A DNA stretch of 64,000 nt from an uncultured Porphyromonadaceae bacterium (GCA_900550395.1 URSD01000003.1:23118-87117); one strand, 5' to 3'; positions 52,480-61,617 are shown, counted from the stretch's first letter. Notes: generated from the sequence alone by a model not told the origin. Numbers and translations are program-made.

Positions 52480-53856
52480 ATGAAAAAGATTGTCACGTTT
52501 GTTATCGCCTGTTGCGCCGCATTGGCATCGCAGGCGGAGGGTTATCAGGTAAATACATTAAGCACCAAGCAGATGGGTATGGGCCACACGGGTGTGGCCC
52601 TGAAGCTCGGCTCGGAGAGCATGCTTTTCAATCCCGCCGGCATGGCGTTCTCCGACAAGACGCTGGACGTCAGCGCGTCGGTGTCGGGCGTAGCACCCAA
52701 GTCAACGGCCTACCTGCCCGACGGCAGCAGCTGGAGCACACACGCGCCGGTCAGCACTCCGCTGATGGCATCTGCGTCGTTCCGCATCTTCGACGGCCTG
52801 CAGGGCGGCGTAGCCTTCTACACGCCCTACGGCAGCGGCATAGAGTGGCTTGACAACTGGCCCGGCGCCGTGCTCAACCAGCGCTGCACGCTGCGCGCTT
52901 TCACCCTGCAGCCCTCCGTGGCATGGCGCCCCCTGCCGGGCCTGAGCGTGGGCGTGGGACTGATGATGACCTGGGGCAACGTCAACCTCGACAAGGGTCT
53001 CGTCACGGCCTCCTCGATGGACGCGCTTCTCGGCGCTCTGGAAGCCGCAGGAACGGGAGCCGCCATGGGCATACCGGCCGGCTACCGATTCGGCACCACG
53101 ACGCCGGCCTCCGTCAACCTGCGCGGCTCGGCCAAGCCTATCTTCGGTGTCAACGTGGGCGCGATGTACGACATCACGAAACAGATCACCGTCGGCGTGA
53201 ACTTCCGCAGCAAGATGAACATGACGGTAGAGGCCGGCACCGCCGCCGTGCGCTATGCCGACGAGCTCGCAATGGCAATCCTGCAGAAAGACCTCGGCAT
53301 CATCAACCAGGCCAACTTCCACGCCGAGATGCCCTGCCCTTACGTGCTGAGCTTCGGCGCAGCCTACCGCCCGCATGAGCGCTGGACCATCGCGGCCGAC
53401 GCACAGCTGACGGGCTGGAGCGCCTACAAGTCGCTGGACGTGGAGTTCCTTGACGAACGTCTCCGCCCCTACGACCAGCACATCGAGAAAGACTACCGCA
53501 ACTCCTGGACGTTCAAAGCGGGCGCACAGTTCGCCGCCACACGCCGCCTCGACCTGCGCGCCGGACTGATGGTGGACACCACGCCCGTGCCCGACGACCA
53601 CTACAATCCCGAGACGCCCGGCACTACCAAAATCAATCCCTCGGCCGGCTTCTCGTTCCGTCCCGTCAAGGGGCTGAGCGTAGACTTCGCGCTGATGTAC
53701 GTCGCCGGCCTCAACGCCAATAACCGCCGCTGCCAGTATGTCGACCTGCTGGCGGCCGCCAATCCGGCTCTCGGTCTGTCGCCTGTCGGCACCTTCGAGG
53801 CGAGCTACCACATCCGCGCCTGGTCGCCTTCCCTCGGCGTCAGCTACTCTTTCTGA
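52480..53856 (+). CDS. FadL/OmpP1/TodX-family outer-membrane transporter
   Basis: This 458-residue barrel has a signal peptide ending near residue 19 (SQAEG). The typical FadL start follows (YQVNTLSTKQMGMGHTGVAL, then ESMLFNPAGMAF), which forms the N-terminal hatch with its NPAGM motif. Strands continue to the terminal AWSPSLGVSYSF. FadL proteins take hydrophobic molecules such as long-chain fatty acids across the outer membrane. It follows the C69 peptidase gene and is probably in the same operon. Confidence 0.92.
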   Translation: MKKIVTFVIACCAALASQAEGYQVNTLSTKQMGMGHTGVALKLGSESMLFNPAGMAFSDKTLDVSASVSGVAPKSTAYLPDGSSWSTHAPVSTPLMASASFRIFDGLQGGVAFYTPYGSGIEWLDNWPGAVLNQRCTLRAFTLQPSVAWRPLPGLSVGVGLMMTWGNVNLDKGLVTASSMDALLGALEAAGTGAAMGIPAGYRFGTTTPASVNLRGSAKPIFGVNVGAMYDITKQITVGVNFRSKMNMTVEAGTAAVRYADELAMAILQKDLGIINQANFHAEMPCPYVLSFGAAYRPHERWTIAADAQLTGWSAYKSLDVEFLDERLRPYDQHIEKDYRNSWTFKAGAQFAATRRLDLRAGLMVDTTPVPDDHYNPETPGTTKINPSAGFSFRPVKGLSVDFALMYVAGLNANNRRCQYVDLLAAANPALGLSPVGTFEASYHIRAWSPSLGVSYSF

Positions 53857-53919
53857 CGGCACAGCCCCCTATTAAGTTAATATTTGTTCACAGGATAGCG
53901 CTATTGAGGAAAAAATAAG

Positions 53920-53927
53920 TAAATTTG
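53920..53927 (+). promoter_or_regulatory. -7 promoter motif TAAATTTG for the acyltransferase gene
   Basis: A perfect TAnnTTTG match 28 nt before the ATG at 53956. Confidence 0.6.
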
Positions 53928-53955
53928 CGTTTCAAACAGACATCGACTCATAATC

Positions 53956-55137
53956 ATGACGACGATTAGCAAAAATACTTCCTCTTCCATACCGGAAGAA
54001 TTTCAAGATATAGCCCCCTACGACGACTCACAGTTCAGCGAAAGGATGGCAAGCCTTGTCAAGGAGCCCGGATTCGAGCATGCCATACGCTATGTGATGC
54101 CTGATGTCGACTACGACGAATTCTGCCGCGAACTCCTTGCCGTGCCCACGCAGGCCGATTTCCAGTACGGGGTCATGGGGTCGTTCCTGGAGATGCTCGC
54201 CGCACGCACCACATCGGGAATAAGCTGCGACGGAATTGAGAATCTCGACCCCTCGCGCAGCTACACCTTCATAACCAATCACCGCGACATAGTGCTTGAC
54301 GCCTCGTTCCTCAACCTGTGCTTCATCCGCCGCAATATGCCGCTGACGCAGGTTGCCATCGGCAACAATCTGCTGATATACGACTGGATAACGGACCTCG
54401 TGAAGCTGAACCGCAGTTTCATAGTAAAGCGCGACGGCAAAATCACGGAGGCGCTCACCGCAGCCCGCAAGCTGTCGGCCTACATCCATTACACCATTAC
54501 GGACAAAAACGAATCGGTGTGGATAGCCCAGCGCGAAGGCCGCGCCAAGGACAGCAACGACCTGACTCAGGAAAGCCTTATAAAAATGCTTGCCCTGGCC
54601 GGCGAGGGCACGACGAAGGAACGGCTCATGGAAGTGAACCTTCTGCCCGTATCCATAAGCTACGAATACGACCCCAACGACTATCTCAAGGCGCGCGAAT
54701 TTCTGCTGAAACGACGCGACCCGCACTTCCACAAAAGCCAGCGCGACGACCTGCTCAGCATGGAGACCGGCCTGCTCAAGCCCAAGGGACGCGTCCACTT
54801 TCAGGTCGGTAAGTGCATCAACGCCGACCTCGCGGCATACGCCGACGACGAACGCGGCCCGGTGGTGCGCCACACGTGCCAGCTGATAGACCGTGCCATA
54901 CACCGCGGCTACAAGCTCTTCCCCTGCAACTACATAGCCTACGACGAGTACCACGACACGAAGCAGTTCGCCGCACTGTACACGGCTGCCGACGTCGACA
55001 GCTTCAACGACTACATCAACCGTCAGCTGGACAAAGTGGAAGCCGAGGACATCACGCCCGAAGAACGCGCCTACATGCGCCACATGGTGCTGATGATGTA
55101 CGCCAACCCCGTGGTAAACCAGCTCCGCGCCAAATAG
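53956..55137 (+). CDS. PlsC-like glycerophospholipid acyltransferase
   Basis: This 393-residue enzyme has the acyltransferase HX4D motif in FITNHRDIVLDASF (about residue 110). A later acceptor motif is SVWIAQREGRAKDSNDLTQE, equivalent to the E-G-R block of PlsC/PlsB proteins. No transmembrane segment is obvious, and the N-terminus is soluble, as in the Bacteroidota 1-acyl-glycerol-3-phosphate acyltransferase homologues of this length. It would acylate lysophosphatidic acid or a related lipid at the membrane surface. The metallophosphoesterase gene follows after 13 nt. Confidence 0.85.
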   Translation: MTTISKNTSSSIPEEFQDIAPYDDSQFSERMASLVKEPGFEHAIRYVMPDVDYDEFCRELLAVPTQADFQYGVMGSFLEMLAARTTSGISCDGIENLDPSRSYTFITNHRDIVLDASFLNLCFIRRNMPLTQVAIGNNLLIYDWITDLVKLNRSFIVKRDGKITEALTAARKLSAYIHYTITDKNESVWIAQREGRAKDSNDLTQESLIKMLALAGEGTTKERLMEVNLLPVSISYEYDPNDYLKAREFLLKRRDPHFHKSQRDDLLSMETGLLKPKGRVHFQVGKCINADLAAYADDERGPVVRHTCQLIDRAIHRGYKLFPCNYIAYDEYHDTKQFAALYTAADVDSFNDYINRQLDKVEAEDITPEERAYMRHMVLMMYANPVVNQLRAK

Positions 55138-55150
55138 ACCGCCTCTGCCG

Positions 55151-56329
55151 ATGCGCCTCCCGCTTGTCTTCGCGCTCGTGGCTCTCGCGGTCAATCTCGC
55201 GGCTGACCTCTACATCTTCCGGCGTCTGCGCGGCCACAGGCTCACGAGCCGCATCCATGCCGGCTTATCCATCGTGCTGGCGGCGCTTTGGACAGGCATC
55301 ATATGCGTGCCCAAGCGGATGGGTGACGACGCGTTCCTGCTGCGCCTGATGTGGGCCATATATGCCTACTGGAGCGTTTATATTCCAAAATATGTATTCA
55401 TCATCGCCGACCTTGCGGCCTCGGTGCCGCGGCTGTGGCACCGCCGGAGGCTGCGGGGGCTGTCGGCTCTGGGCATAGCCGGAGGCTGCGCCGTGTTCTG
55501 CCTTATGTGGTGGGGCGCCCTCGTGGAGCGCTTCCGCATAGACGTGCGGGAAGTGCCGGTATATGTGGCGGACCTGCCTGCCGACATGGAAGGGCTGCGC
55601 ATAGTGCAGATAAGCGACTGGCATGTGGGCAGCTACGGCCAGGACGCGGCATACATCAGACGATGCATCGACCGCATCGACGGTCTGCACCCCGACGTGG
55701 TGGTCTTTACGGGCGACATCGTAAACCGCCACAGCGACGAGCTGCGTCCATTTGTACGGGACCTTGCGGCACTTCGCGCCCCCATGGGCGTATATTCGGT
55801 GATGGGCAACCACGACTACGGCGACTATTTCAACTGGCCCGACGAGAGCGCCCACAGAGCAGACGCTGATTCGCTCCGCGCGATGCAGCGGCGCATGGGC
55901 TGGCAGATGCTTGACAACAGTACCGTGATGCTGCGGCGCGGCCGCGACTCCATCGCGCTGATAGGAGTGGAAAACATCGGCGAGCCTCCGTTCACCACGC
56001 GCGGCGACCTGCTGCGGGCGTATCCCACGCCGTCAGATTCCACAACAAAGGTGCTGCTGTCGCACAATCCCACGCACTGGACCGACAGCATCGCCGGCCA
56101 CCCGGACATGAACATAGCCCTGACGCTGTCGGGGCACACACACGCCATGCAGATGCGCGCAGGCCGGTTCTCACCAGCGGCCTGGCGGTATCCCACATGG
56201 GGAGGGCTGTACAGCGACAGCACGGGCCACAGCCTCTACGTCAACATCGGCCTCGGCACCGTAGGCATCCCCATGCGTCTGGGCGCGACTCCGGAGATAA
56301 CCGTCATAACCCTGCACGATAAAGAGTGA
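55151..56329 (+). CDS. Membrane-anchored metallophosphoesterase
   Basis: The 392 residues start with about four transmembrane helices (1-130). A calcineurin-like phosphoesterase domain follows: metal ligands in RIVQISDWHVGSYG (about 151), VVVFTGDIVNRH, YSVMGNHDYGD and LTLSGHTHAMQM. This is the YkuE/YaeI architecture, whose members act on lipid phosphates or nucleotides such as UDP-diacylglucosamine. Co-transcription with an acyltransferase supports a lipid role, which is inferred. Confidence 0.9.
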   Translation: MRLPLVFALVALAVNLAADLYIFRRLRGHRLTSRIHAGLSIVLAALWTGIICVPKRMGDDAFLLRLMWAIYAYWSVYIPKYVFIIADLAASVPRLWHRRRLRGLSALGIAGGCAVFCLMWWGALVERFRIDVREVPVYVADLPADMEGLRIVQISDWHVGSYGQDAAYIRRCIDRIDGLHPDVVVFTGDIVNRHSDELRPFVRDLAALRAPMGVYSVMGNHDYGDYFNWPDESAHRADADSLRAMQRRMGWQMLDNSTVMLRRGRDSIALIGVENIGEPPFTTRGDLLRAYPTPSDSTTKVLLSHNPTHWTDSIAGHPDMNIALTLSGHTHAMQMRAGRFSPAAWRYPTWGGLYSDSTGHSLYVNIGLGTVGIPMRLGATPEITVITLHDKE

Positions 56330-56414
56330 CGTCTCTTCTTCAGGCTCTTTATCATTCTGTGTATTCAGGCCTCTCAGCCAAACCATGACAAGCTATAGCT
56401 TTGCTTTCATCATA

Positions 56415-57311
56415 TCAGTTGAGTTGCAAACGGTATTCTCTTGGAGTGCTGCCGGTTTGTTTCTTGAAGAAGCGTATGAAGTGCTGCGGGTACTGAAAAC
56501 CCAGTAACTCTGCAATTTGCTTTGTGCTCAGTTTCGGGTCGAGGAGCGAACTTTTGGCATAATTAACCATTTTGAGCTGAATATACTCCTGCGCTGTCTT
56601 GCCGGTTTCGGATTTGACCAAATCACCGAAATAATTGGGTGACAGGCATACCTTGTCAGCGAAGTATCTGACTGTCGGTATCCCTTCTGTCAATCCTTTG
56701 CCGGAATCAAGGTAATCGTCCAGCAGCAGTTCGAAACGGCTCATAGTACTGTTATTCAGCTCCTCGCGTGTTATGAACTGCCTTTCGTAGAACCTCATGC
56801 AGTAATTGAGCATCACCTCTATATTGGAGATAATCAACGATTTTGAAAATTTGTCAATCGGATGCTGTAATTCCCGCTTGATCTTATCCATATAATCCTG
56901 CAATATGGTTCTTTCTTCGGCCGACAGATGCAAAGCCTCATTCGAGGCATAGGAGAAGAACGAATATTGCTTGATTTTCTGTCCAAGCGGGGTGCGGTTC
57001 AGAAAATCAGGATGGAACAGCAGACCTGTGGCAACCGGTGCGGGTCCATCCTCTGTGCGGAGAATACCGACGGTCTGACCGGGAGCAAAACTTACAACCG
57101 TTTCATCATCGAAATCGTAAGTCGTTTTGCCGTATTTTATTTTGCATCCGGTTGTATTTTTCAGAAACAGGGCATAGAACCCGAAGTGCATACAATGTGA
57201 AGGCTGATGCACCGTGTCATCAAAATGCACTATGCTCACCAGCGGATGCCGTGTTTCAAAACCGAAATACCGGTTATATCTTTCTATGGTGTCGGCCTCG
57301 TATATTTCCAT
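56415..57311 (-). CDS. AraC-family transcription regulator
   Basis: The 298 residues comprise an N-terminal cupin-like sensor domain (about 15-150; TTYDFDDETVVSFAPGQTVG) and a C-terminal AraC DNA-binding domain. In the latter, PTVRYFADKVCLSPNYFGDL is the first HTH and KQIAELLGFQYPQHFIRFFK the second. I use the ATG at 57311. The upstream TTG frame starts ahead of the promoter motif. It is divergent from the acetyltransferase gene and the redox cluster, with four likely binding repeats between them, so it probably controls them. Confidence 0.92.
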   Translation of the reverse strand: MEIYEADTIERYNRYFGFETRHPLVSIVHFDDTVHQPSHCMHFGFYALFLKNTTGCKIKYGKTTYDFDDETVVSFAPGQTVGILRTEDGPAPVATGLLFHPDFLNRTPLGQKIKQYSFFSYASNEALHLSAEERTILQDYMDKIKRELQHPIDKFSKSLIISNIEVMLNYCMRFYERQFITREELNNSTMSRFELLLDDYLDSGKGLTEGIPTVRYFADKVCLSPNYFGDLVKSETGKTAQEYIQLKMVNYAKSSLLDPKLSTKQIAELLGFQYPQHFIRFFKKQTGSTPREYRLQLN

Positions 57312-57328
57312 ATCAAAGTTTCTTTTTG

Positions 57329-57336
57329 CAAAATTA
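57329..57336 (-). promoter_or_regulatory. -7 promoter motif TAATTTTG for the AraC gene
   Basis: A perfect TAnnTTTG match on the minus strand, 17 nt before the ATG at 57311. Confidence 0.6.
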
Positions 57337-57377
57337 GCAAGAATCAAGGGAAAGACAATCGTCGGAACGCGGGAATA

Positions 57378-57485
57378 TGTAATTCAGGTATTGCTTGCCG
57401 TAATCTTGGTATAATCTATCTGCCAGACGAATATGGCAATTTTACACTTCCGTAATCGGGGTATCTCCGAGCGTAAGATTGGTCG
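57378..57485. promoter_or_regulatory. Four 14-bp operator-like repeats, two pairs with 21-bp spacing
   Basis: TGTAATTCAGGTAT (57378), CGTAATCTTGGTAT (57399), CGTAATCGGGGTAT (57451) and CGTAAGATTGGTCG (57472) share the pattern GTAATCnnGGTAT. Each pair is offset by exactly 21 bp, two helical turns, so both bind the same DNA face. This is the usual arrangement of AraC-family sites. Confidence 0.7.
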
Positions 57486-57507
57486 CTATATTCAGGAAAT
57501 CCCGTGG

Positions 57508-57515
57508 TAATTTTG
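57508..57515 (+). promoter_or_regulatory. -7 promoter motif TAATTTTG for the redox cluster
   Basis: A perfect TAnnTTTG match 21 nt before the ATG at 57537 and 22 bp downstream of the last operator repeat. Confidence 0.6.
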
Positions 57516-57536
57516 CATCGAGAAAATAACACCGAT

Positions 57537-58106
57537 ATGACAGACGCTGAATTTTTGAAATATGCCGCATCGGGCGCAACAATCATCGCAGGTTCAAAGA
57601 CCCACGAGGACATGCACCGTATGAGCCAGAACGCCTTGCGACTTACATCGAAGCTGAACGGCCGCTACCATACTCCCGAGGAGGTGAGAGATATAATGTC
57701 CGATTTGACCGGAAAGAAGCTTGACAGCGGCTTCGGTATGTTCCCGCCGTTCTACACTGACTGTGGCAAGAATATCAGCATAGGTAAAAACACCTTTATA
57801 AATATGGGATGTTCATTTCAGGACTGGGGCGGCATAACCATAGGTGACGAATGTCTTATAGGACATAACTGTACCATCTGCACTGTAAACCATGATAAAA
57901 ATCCATCATCAAGAGGGAATATGACCTGTAGCCCCGTCACGATAGGCAATCGAGTATGGATTGGGGCGAATGTGACAATACTTCCGGGTGTGACAATCGG
58001 CGACGGCGCGATAATAGGAGCCGGCGCCGTAGTCACAAAAGACATCAGCCCCGAAACAACGGCAGCAGGGATACCGGCTAAGGAAATCCACAGGATAAAC
58101 CGATGA
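57537..58106 (+). CDS. Left-handed beta-helix sugar O-acetyltransferase
   Basis: The 189-residue hexapeptide-repeat acetyltransferase belongs to the maltose/galactoside acetyltransferase (LacA/Maa) type. It has an N-terminal helical domain (about 1-65) and left-handed helix coils (FINMGCSFQDWGGITIGDEC, RVWIGANVTILPGVTIGDGA). The catalytic His is in CTVNHDKNP. It transfers acetyl from acetyl-CoA to a sugar hydroxyl in the cytoplasm. First gene of the AraC-linked cluster. Its stop overlaps the next ATG (ATGA). Confidence 0.9.
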   Translation: MTDAEFLKYAASGATIIAGSKTHEDMHRMSQNALRLTSKLNGRYHTPEEVRDIMSDLTGKKLDSGFGMFPPFYTDCGKNISIGKNTFINMGCSFQDWGGITIGDECLIGHNCTICTVNHDKNPSSRGNMTCSPVTIGNRVWIGANVTILPGVTIGDGAIIGAGAVVTKDISPETTAAGIPAKEIHRINR

Positions 58107-59623
58107 ATAAAGACATGACTGTTTTTCAAAGAATGCATGAAATGAAACTCCGGATTTTATCAATGATAATGGCAATGGTGTCACTGACGGCCTGTGCATC
58201 CTGCACCACGGATAATGACGAGCCTATAAAGGAAGAACCCGGAACGGAGAATCCCGAACCGAATCCAGAACCCTCCACCGGAAGCGAAAGTAAGGTATTG
58301 ATTGCATATTTCTCCTGCACAAACACTACAAAAGAGGTAGCTGAATCAGTTGCTGACATTACCGGTGGAGATTTGTTCAGGATTGAGCCTGAGACTCCTT
58401 ATACATCCGCAGACCTCGACTATAACAGCGATTGCCGTGCCAACCGTGAGCAGAATAATCCTGCCGCACGTCCGGCCACAAAAAACAAGATCGAGAATCT
58501 GAGGGATTACGAAATTGTTTTTATAGGCTATCCTATCTGGTGGGGTGAGGCTCCACGCATCATCAGCACATTCCTTGAAAGCGGTGATTTCAAAGGGAAA
58601 ACCATCATACCTTTCTGCACCTCACATTCAAGCGGAATAGGAAGCAGTGACCGCAACCTGCATTCTCTTGCCCCCGAAGCCGAATGGAAGGCAGGGCGCA
58701 GATTCGGCGGCAATGCCACAAAAAGCGATATTGAGAACTGGATTGCCGGACTTGGCATAACATTTAATAAAGACAACAGTATGGATTACGCGAATTTTCC
58801 ACTTTCAGAAGGTAAAAACGGACAATCTCCGACAATACGCCTCAGCAGCGGTTACGATATGCCGATTGTAGGTCTTGGCACTTACAGTCTGACAGGAGAT
58901 GTATGTGTCAATTCTGTAAAATCAGCCATCGCCCTCGGTTTCAGAAAAATCGACACGGCTCACATGTACGGGAACGAAGTTGAGGTCGGCAAAGGAGTAA
59001 GGGAATCAGGTGTGCCACGCGAAGAAATCTTTGTAGCCACCAAGATTTACCCCAACCAGTACTCCAACCCTGAAGCCGCGATAGAGGAATGTCTGCGTAA
59101 ACTCGACATCGGATATGTGGATCTGATGCTCCTCCATCATCCCGGTACGAATGACGTGAAGGCATACAAGGCTATGGAAAAGTATGTTGCGCAAGGCAAA
59201 ATACATTCTATTGGCGTGTCGTGCTACTATATCGACGAGATAGATGAATTTATAAAACAGGTCAATATAAAACCTGTGCTGGTACAGAACGAGGTGCATC
59301 CATATTATCAGGATACCAAAGTGGTACCCCATATTCAGAATCTCGGAATCGCTGTCGAGGCATGGTATCCGCTTGGCGGAAGGGGCCACCAGAAGGAACT
59401 GCTCAACGACCCGGTTTTGAAAGAAATCGCCGACGCCCACAACAAATCCGTCGCGCAGGTTATCCTGCGATGGGACTTGCAGCGCGGTGTAGTGGTAATA
59501 CCCGGCACAAGCAACCCCGCGCACATGAAAGAAAACATCTCGATATTCGACTTTGAACTGAGTGATGAGGAAATGAGCCGCATAGCAGCTCTGAACCGAA
59601 ACGAAAAACATGACTGGTACTGA
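58103..59623 (+). CDS. Flavodoxin/aldo-keto reductase fusion lipoprotein
   Basis: The 506 residues comprise a lipoprotein signal (MKLRILSMIMAMVSLTAC, from Met14) and a Pro/Glu linker. A Flavodoxin_4-type FMN domain follows (about 62-225; VLIAYFSCTNTTKEVAES, then GYPIWWGEAPRII). A full aldo-keto reductase barrel fills about 245-500, with tetrad Asp and Tyr in KIDTAHMYGNE, Lys in FVATKIYPN and His in LMLLHHPG. Export of an NAD(P)H-dependent reductase fused to a flavodoxin is odd. The ATG at 58103 overlaps the previous stop; 58142 is an alternative start that gives a more ordinary signal peptide. Confidence 0.88.
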   Translation: MNKDMTVFQRMHEMKLRILSMIMAMVSLTACASCTTDNDEPIKEEPGTENPEPNPEPSTGSESKVLIAYFSCTNTTKEVAESVADITGGDLFRIEPETPYTSADLDYNSDCRANREQNNPAARPATKNKIENLRDYEIVFIGYPIWWGEAPRIISTFLESGDFKGKTIIPFCTSHSSGIGSSDRNLHSLAPEAEWKAGRRFGGNATKSDIENWIAGLGITFNKDNSMDYANFPLSEGKNGQSPTIRLSSGYDMPIVGLGTYSLTGDVCVNSVKSAIALGFRKIDTAHMYGNEVEVGKGVRESGVPREEIFVATKIYPNQYSNPEAAIEECLRKLDIGYVDLMLLHHPGTNDVKAYKAMEKYVAQGKIHSIGVSCYYIDEIDEFIKQVNIKPVLVQNEVHPYYQDTKVVPHIQNLGIAVEAWYPLGGRGHQKELLNDPVLKEIADAHNKSVAQVILRWDLQRGVVVIPGTSNPAHMKENISIFDFELSDEEMSRIAALNRNEKHDWY

Positions 59624-59649
59624 TATTCAATCAAAAAACAAGAATTCCA

Positions 59650-59709
59650 ATGAATACAACACTTCAATACAACCAATACATCCCTACCCACATACTTTTC
59701 GGCATATAA
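59650..59709 (+). pseudogene. Possible remnant of an iron-dependent alcohol dehydrogenase start
   Basis: A 19-residue frame (MNTTLQYNQYIPTHILFGI) resembles the first strand of iron-containing alcohol dehydrogenases (YxPTxIxFG). It ends at a stop 10 nt before the next gene. Too short for a confident call. Confidence 0.25.
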
Positions 59710-59719
59710 GTAAGTTGTA

Positions 59720-60400
59720 ATGAACCGACGCGATGCAATAAAAAGAATCGGTCTTATTGCTGCGGGAACAGCACTTTCGATTTCCGGAATTGCAGACGCA
59801 ACAAACATCACAGACCCGAACACAAAACGACGTATGAAAATACTTGCAATAAACGGGAGCGCGCGTAAGGAAAGCAATACAGGAGATATGATAGACCTTG
59901 TTCTTGCGGAACTTGCGGAGTCGGGACATGAGATTGAAAAAATCAATCTCGCCGGAGAAACCATAAATCCCTGCAAAGCCTGTTTCACTTGCGCCGGCAA
60001 GAGAAACTGCGTGTGGCACAATGACATATTTTGCGATCTGTATGACAAAATGGTTGCGGCCGATGTGCTTATCATAGGGTCTCCGACTTATTCTGCGGAT
60101 GTATCGACAACGCTGAAAGCCGTTTTTGAAAGGGCAAGTGTTGTGAGTGACACCAATCCGGGAATGTTCTCCCATAAAATTGGTGCCGGTCTGGTCGTCG
60201 GTCGTCGTGCAGGGACCATGAACGCGCTCGATTCAATTAACCATTTCTTCCTTAATAAAGAAATGTTTGTTGCCGGCTCTACCTATTGGAACATCGCCTA
60301 TGGGAAACTGCCGGGAGAAGCATTAAAAGACAGTGAAGGTATCGAAACAATGAAGAATCTCGGGAAAAACATCTCCTGGCTTTTGGAAAGAATGGCCTAA
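59720..60400 (+). CDS. Tat-exported FMN-dependent NAD(P)H reductase
   Basis: The 226 residues start with a twin-arginine-like signal (MNRRDAIKRIGLIAAGTALS). An NADPH-dependent FMN reductase/flavodoxin-like domain follows. The FMN phosphate loop is AINGSARKESNTGDM (about 42-56), then CKACFTCAGKRNCVWHND and IIGSPTYSADVSTTLKAVFE. Tat export would carry the folded protein with its FMN across the membrane. The Cys pattern resembles iron-sulfur flavoproteins but is incomplete. It follows the fusion lipoprotein gene by 96 nt. Confidence 0.85.
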   Translation: MNRRDAIKRIGLIAAGTALSISGIADATNITDPNTKRRMKILAINGSARKESNTGDMIDLVLAELAESGHEIEKINLAGETINPCKACFTCAGKRNCVWHNDIFCDLYDKMVAADVLIIGSPTYSADVSTTLKAVFERASVVSDTNPGMFSHKIGAGLVVGRRAGTMNALDSINHFFLNKEMFVAGSTYWNIAYGKLPGEALKDSEGIETMKNLGKNISWLLERMA

Positions 60401-60467
60401 TGGCGTCCCGTGAAATCAAAGTATAAAATTACTAATGGGAAAATCCGCTTTCGGGGAAAATTAACCT

Positions 60468-60498
60468 TTTTTTCGGGGCAGACCCCAATCCGAAAAAA
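60468..60498. terminator. Hairpin between the two halves of the redox cluster
   Basis: TTTTTTCGG and CCGAAAAAA flank an inner GGGG/CCCC stem. It may terminate the upstream genes or attenuate transcription. Confidence 0.5.
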
Positions 60499-60546
60499 TG
60501 GGCATTAATCCCTGAATTCAGGTTTTCAGAAGATGGAAGACATAAC

Positions 60547-60554
60547 TAATTTTG
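60547..60554 (+). promoter_or_regulatory. -7 promoter motif TAATTTTG for the second redox operon
   Basis: A perfect TAnnTTTG match. The ATG at 60559 follows 4 nt later, so the mRNA would be leaderless. Confidence 0.6.
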
Positions 60555-60558
60555 CACC

Positions 60559-61617
60559 ATGAAAACAAGAATAATTACTGCTGCAATAGCTATATTGTCT
60601 ATGTTCGACAGCACTACAGCAAAGGAAATAAAAGACAACGATATGGAAAATCTCGAACTGACACAGGTGTGGGATAAAAAATTCCCACAGAGCGACAAGG
60701 TGACCCACCGTAAGGTCACTTTCAAAAACCGTTTCGGCACTGAACTGGCCGCAGACCTGTATGAACCGAAAGACAATCACGGAAAAGCCCCGGCACTTGC
60801 CGTAGCCGGCCCATTCGGAGCTGTAAAGGAGCAGGTATCGGGCAGATATGCGCAGGCTATGGCAGAACGCGGTTTTATCACATTGGCCTTCGACCCTTCT
60901 TTCACAGGAGAAAGCGGTGGCACACCCCGCAACACCGCTTCCCCTGACATAAACACGGAGGATTTCTCGGCAGCAGTGGATTATCTGACATCATTACCGG
61001 AAGCGGATGCCGACCGCATCGGAATAATCGGTATCTGCGGCTGGGGAGGCATGGCTCTAAATGCCGCCGCGATTGACATCCGTGTGAAGGCAACCGTTAC
61101 CGTGACGATGTATAACATGAGCGAGCAGATGCACAACGGCTACTGGTTCGCCCCTGTGTCGGCCGCTGAACTTCATAAGACAAAGGCTGCGCTCAACGCA
61201 CAGCGCACAGCCGATGCACGCAACGGGAAACCGGAATATGCCGGCGGTTTCCCGAAAGAACGTCCAACCGAGGCTCCGCAGTTCATGCTTGACTACTGGG
61301 ATTTCTATATGTCGCCCGACAGGGGCTATATCGACCGCGCACCTGCCTGTTCGACCGGATGGACAAAAACAACGCCTCTCGCATTCATCAACACACCCCT
61401 CGACACTTTCCTCGGCGAGATAGAGACACCTGTTTTGCTCGTGCATGGAGAAAAAGCACACTCACGTTATTTCAGCGAGGAGGCATTTGTCAGACTCAAA
61501 GGCGAGAACAAGAGGCTGATGCTCATACCCGGAGCCAACCACACGGACCTATACGATAATCTAAGTGTCATCCCATACAATGAGATTGAGCAATTTTTCA
61601 AGACCAATCTGAAATAA
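60559..61617 (+). CDS. Exported alpha/beta hydrolase with Cys nucleophile
   Basis: The 352 residues have a signal peptide ending near 21 (TTAKE). The alpha/beta hydrolase fold has its nucleophile elbow as GIIGICGWGGMALN: Cys near residue 160 instead of Ser, as in dienelactone hydrolases. The acid region is PVLLVHGEKAHSRYF and the His is in IPGANHTDLYD. Related proteins are annotated as YcjY-like or DUF1100-type hydrolases. The substrate is unknown; an ester or lactone is expected. First gene of a four-gene operon with its own promoter. Confidence 0.85.
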   Translation: MKTRIITAAIAILSMFDSTTAKEIKDNDMENLELTQVWDKKFPQSDKVTHRKVTFKNRFGTELAADLYEPKDNHGKAPALAVAGPFGAVKEQVSGRYAQAMAERGFITLAFDPSFTGESGGTPRNTASPDINTEDFSAAVDYLTSLPEADADRIGIIGICGWGGMALNAAAIDIRVKATVTVTMYNMSEQMHNGYWFAPVSAAELHKTKAALNAQRTADARNGKPEYAGGFPKERPTEAPQFMLDYWDFYMSPDRGYIDRAPACSTGWTKTTPLAFINTPLDTFLGEIETPVLLVHGEKAHSRYFSEEAFVRLKGENKRLMLIPGANHTDLYDNLSVIPYNEIEQFFKTNLK

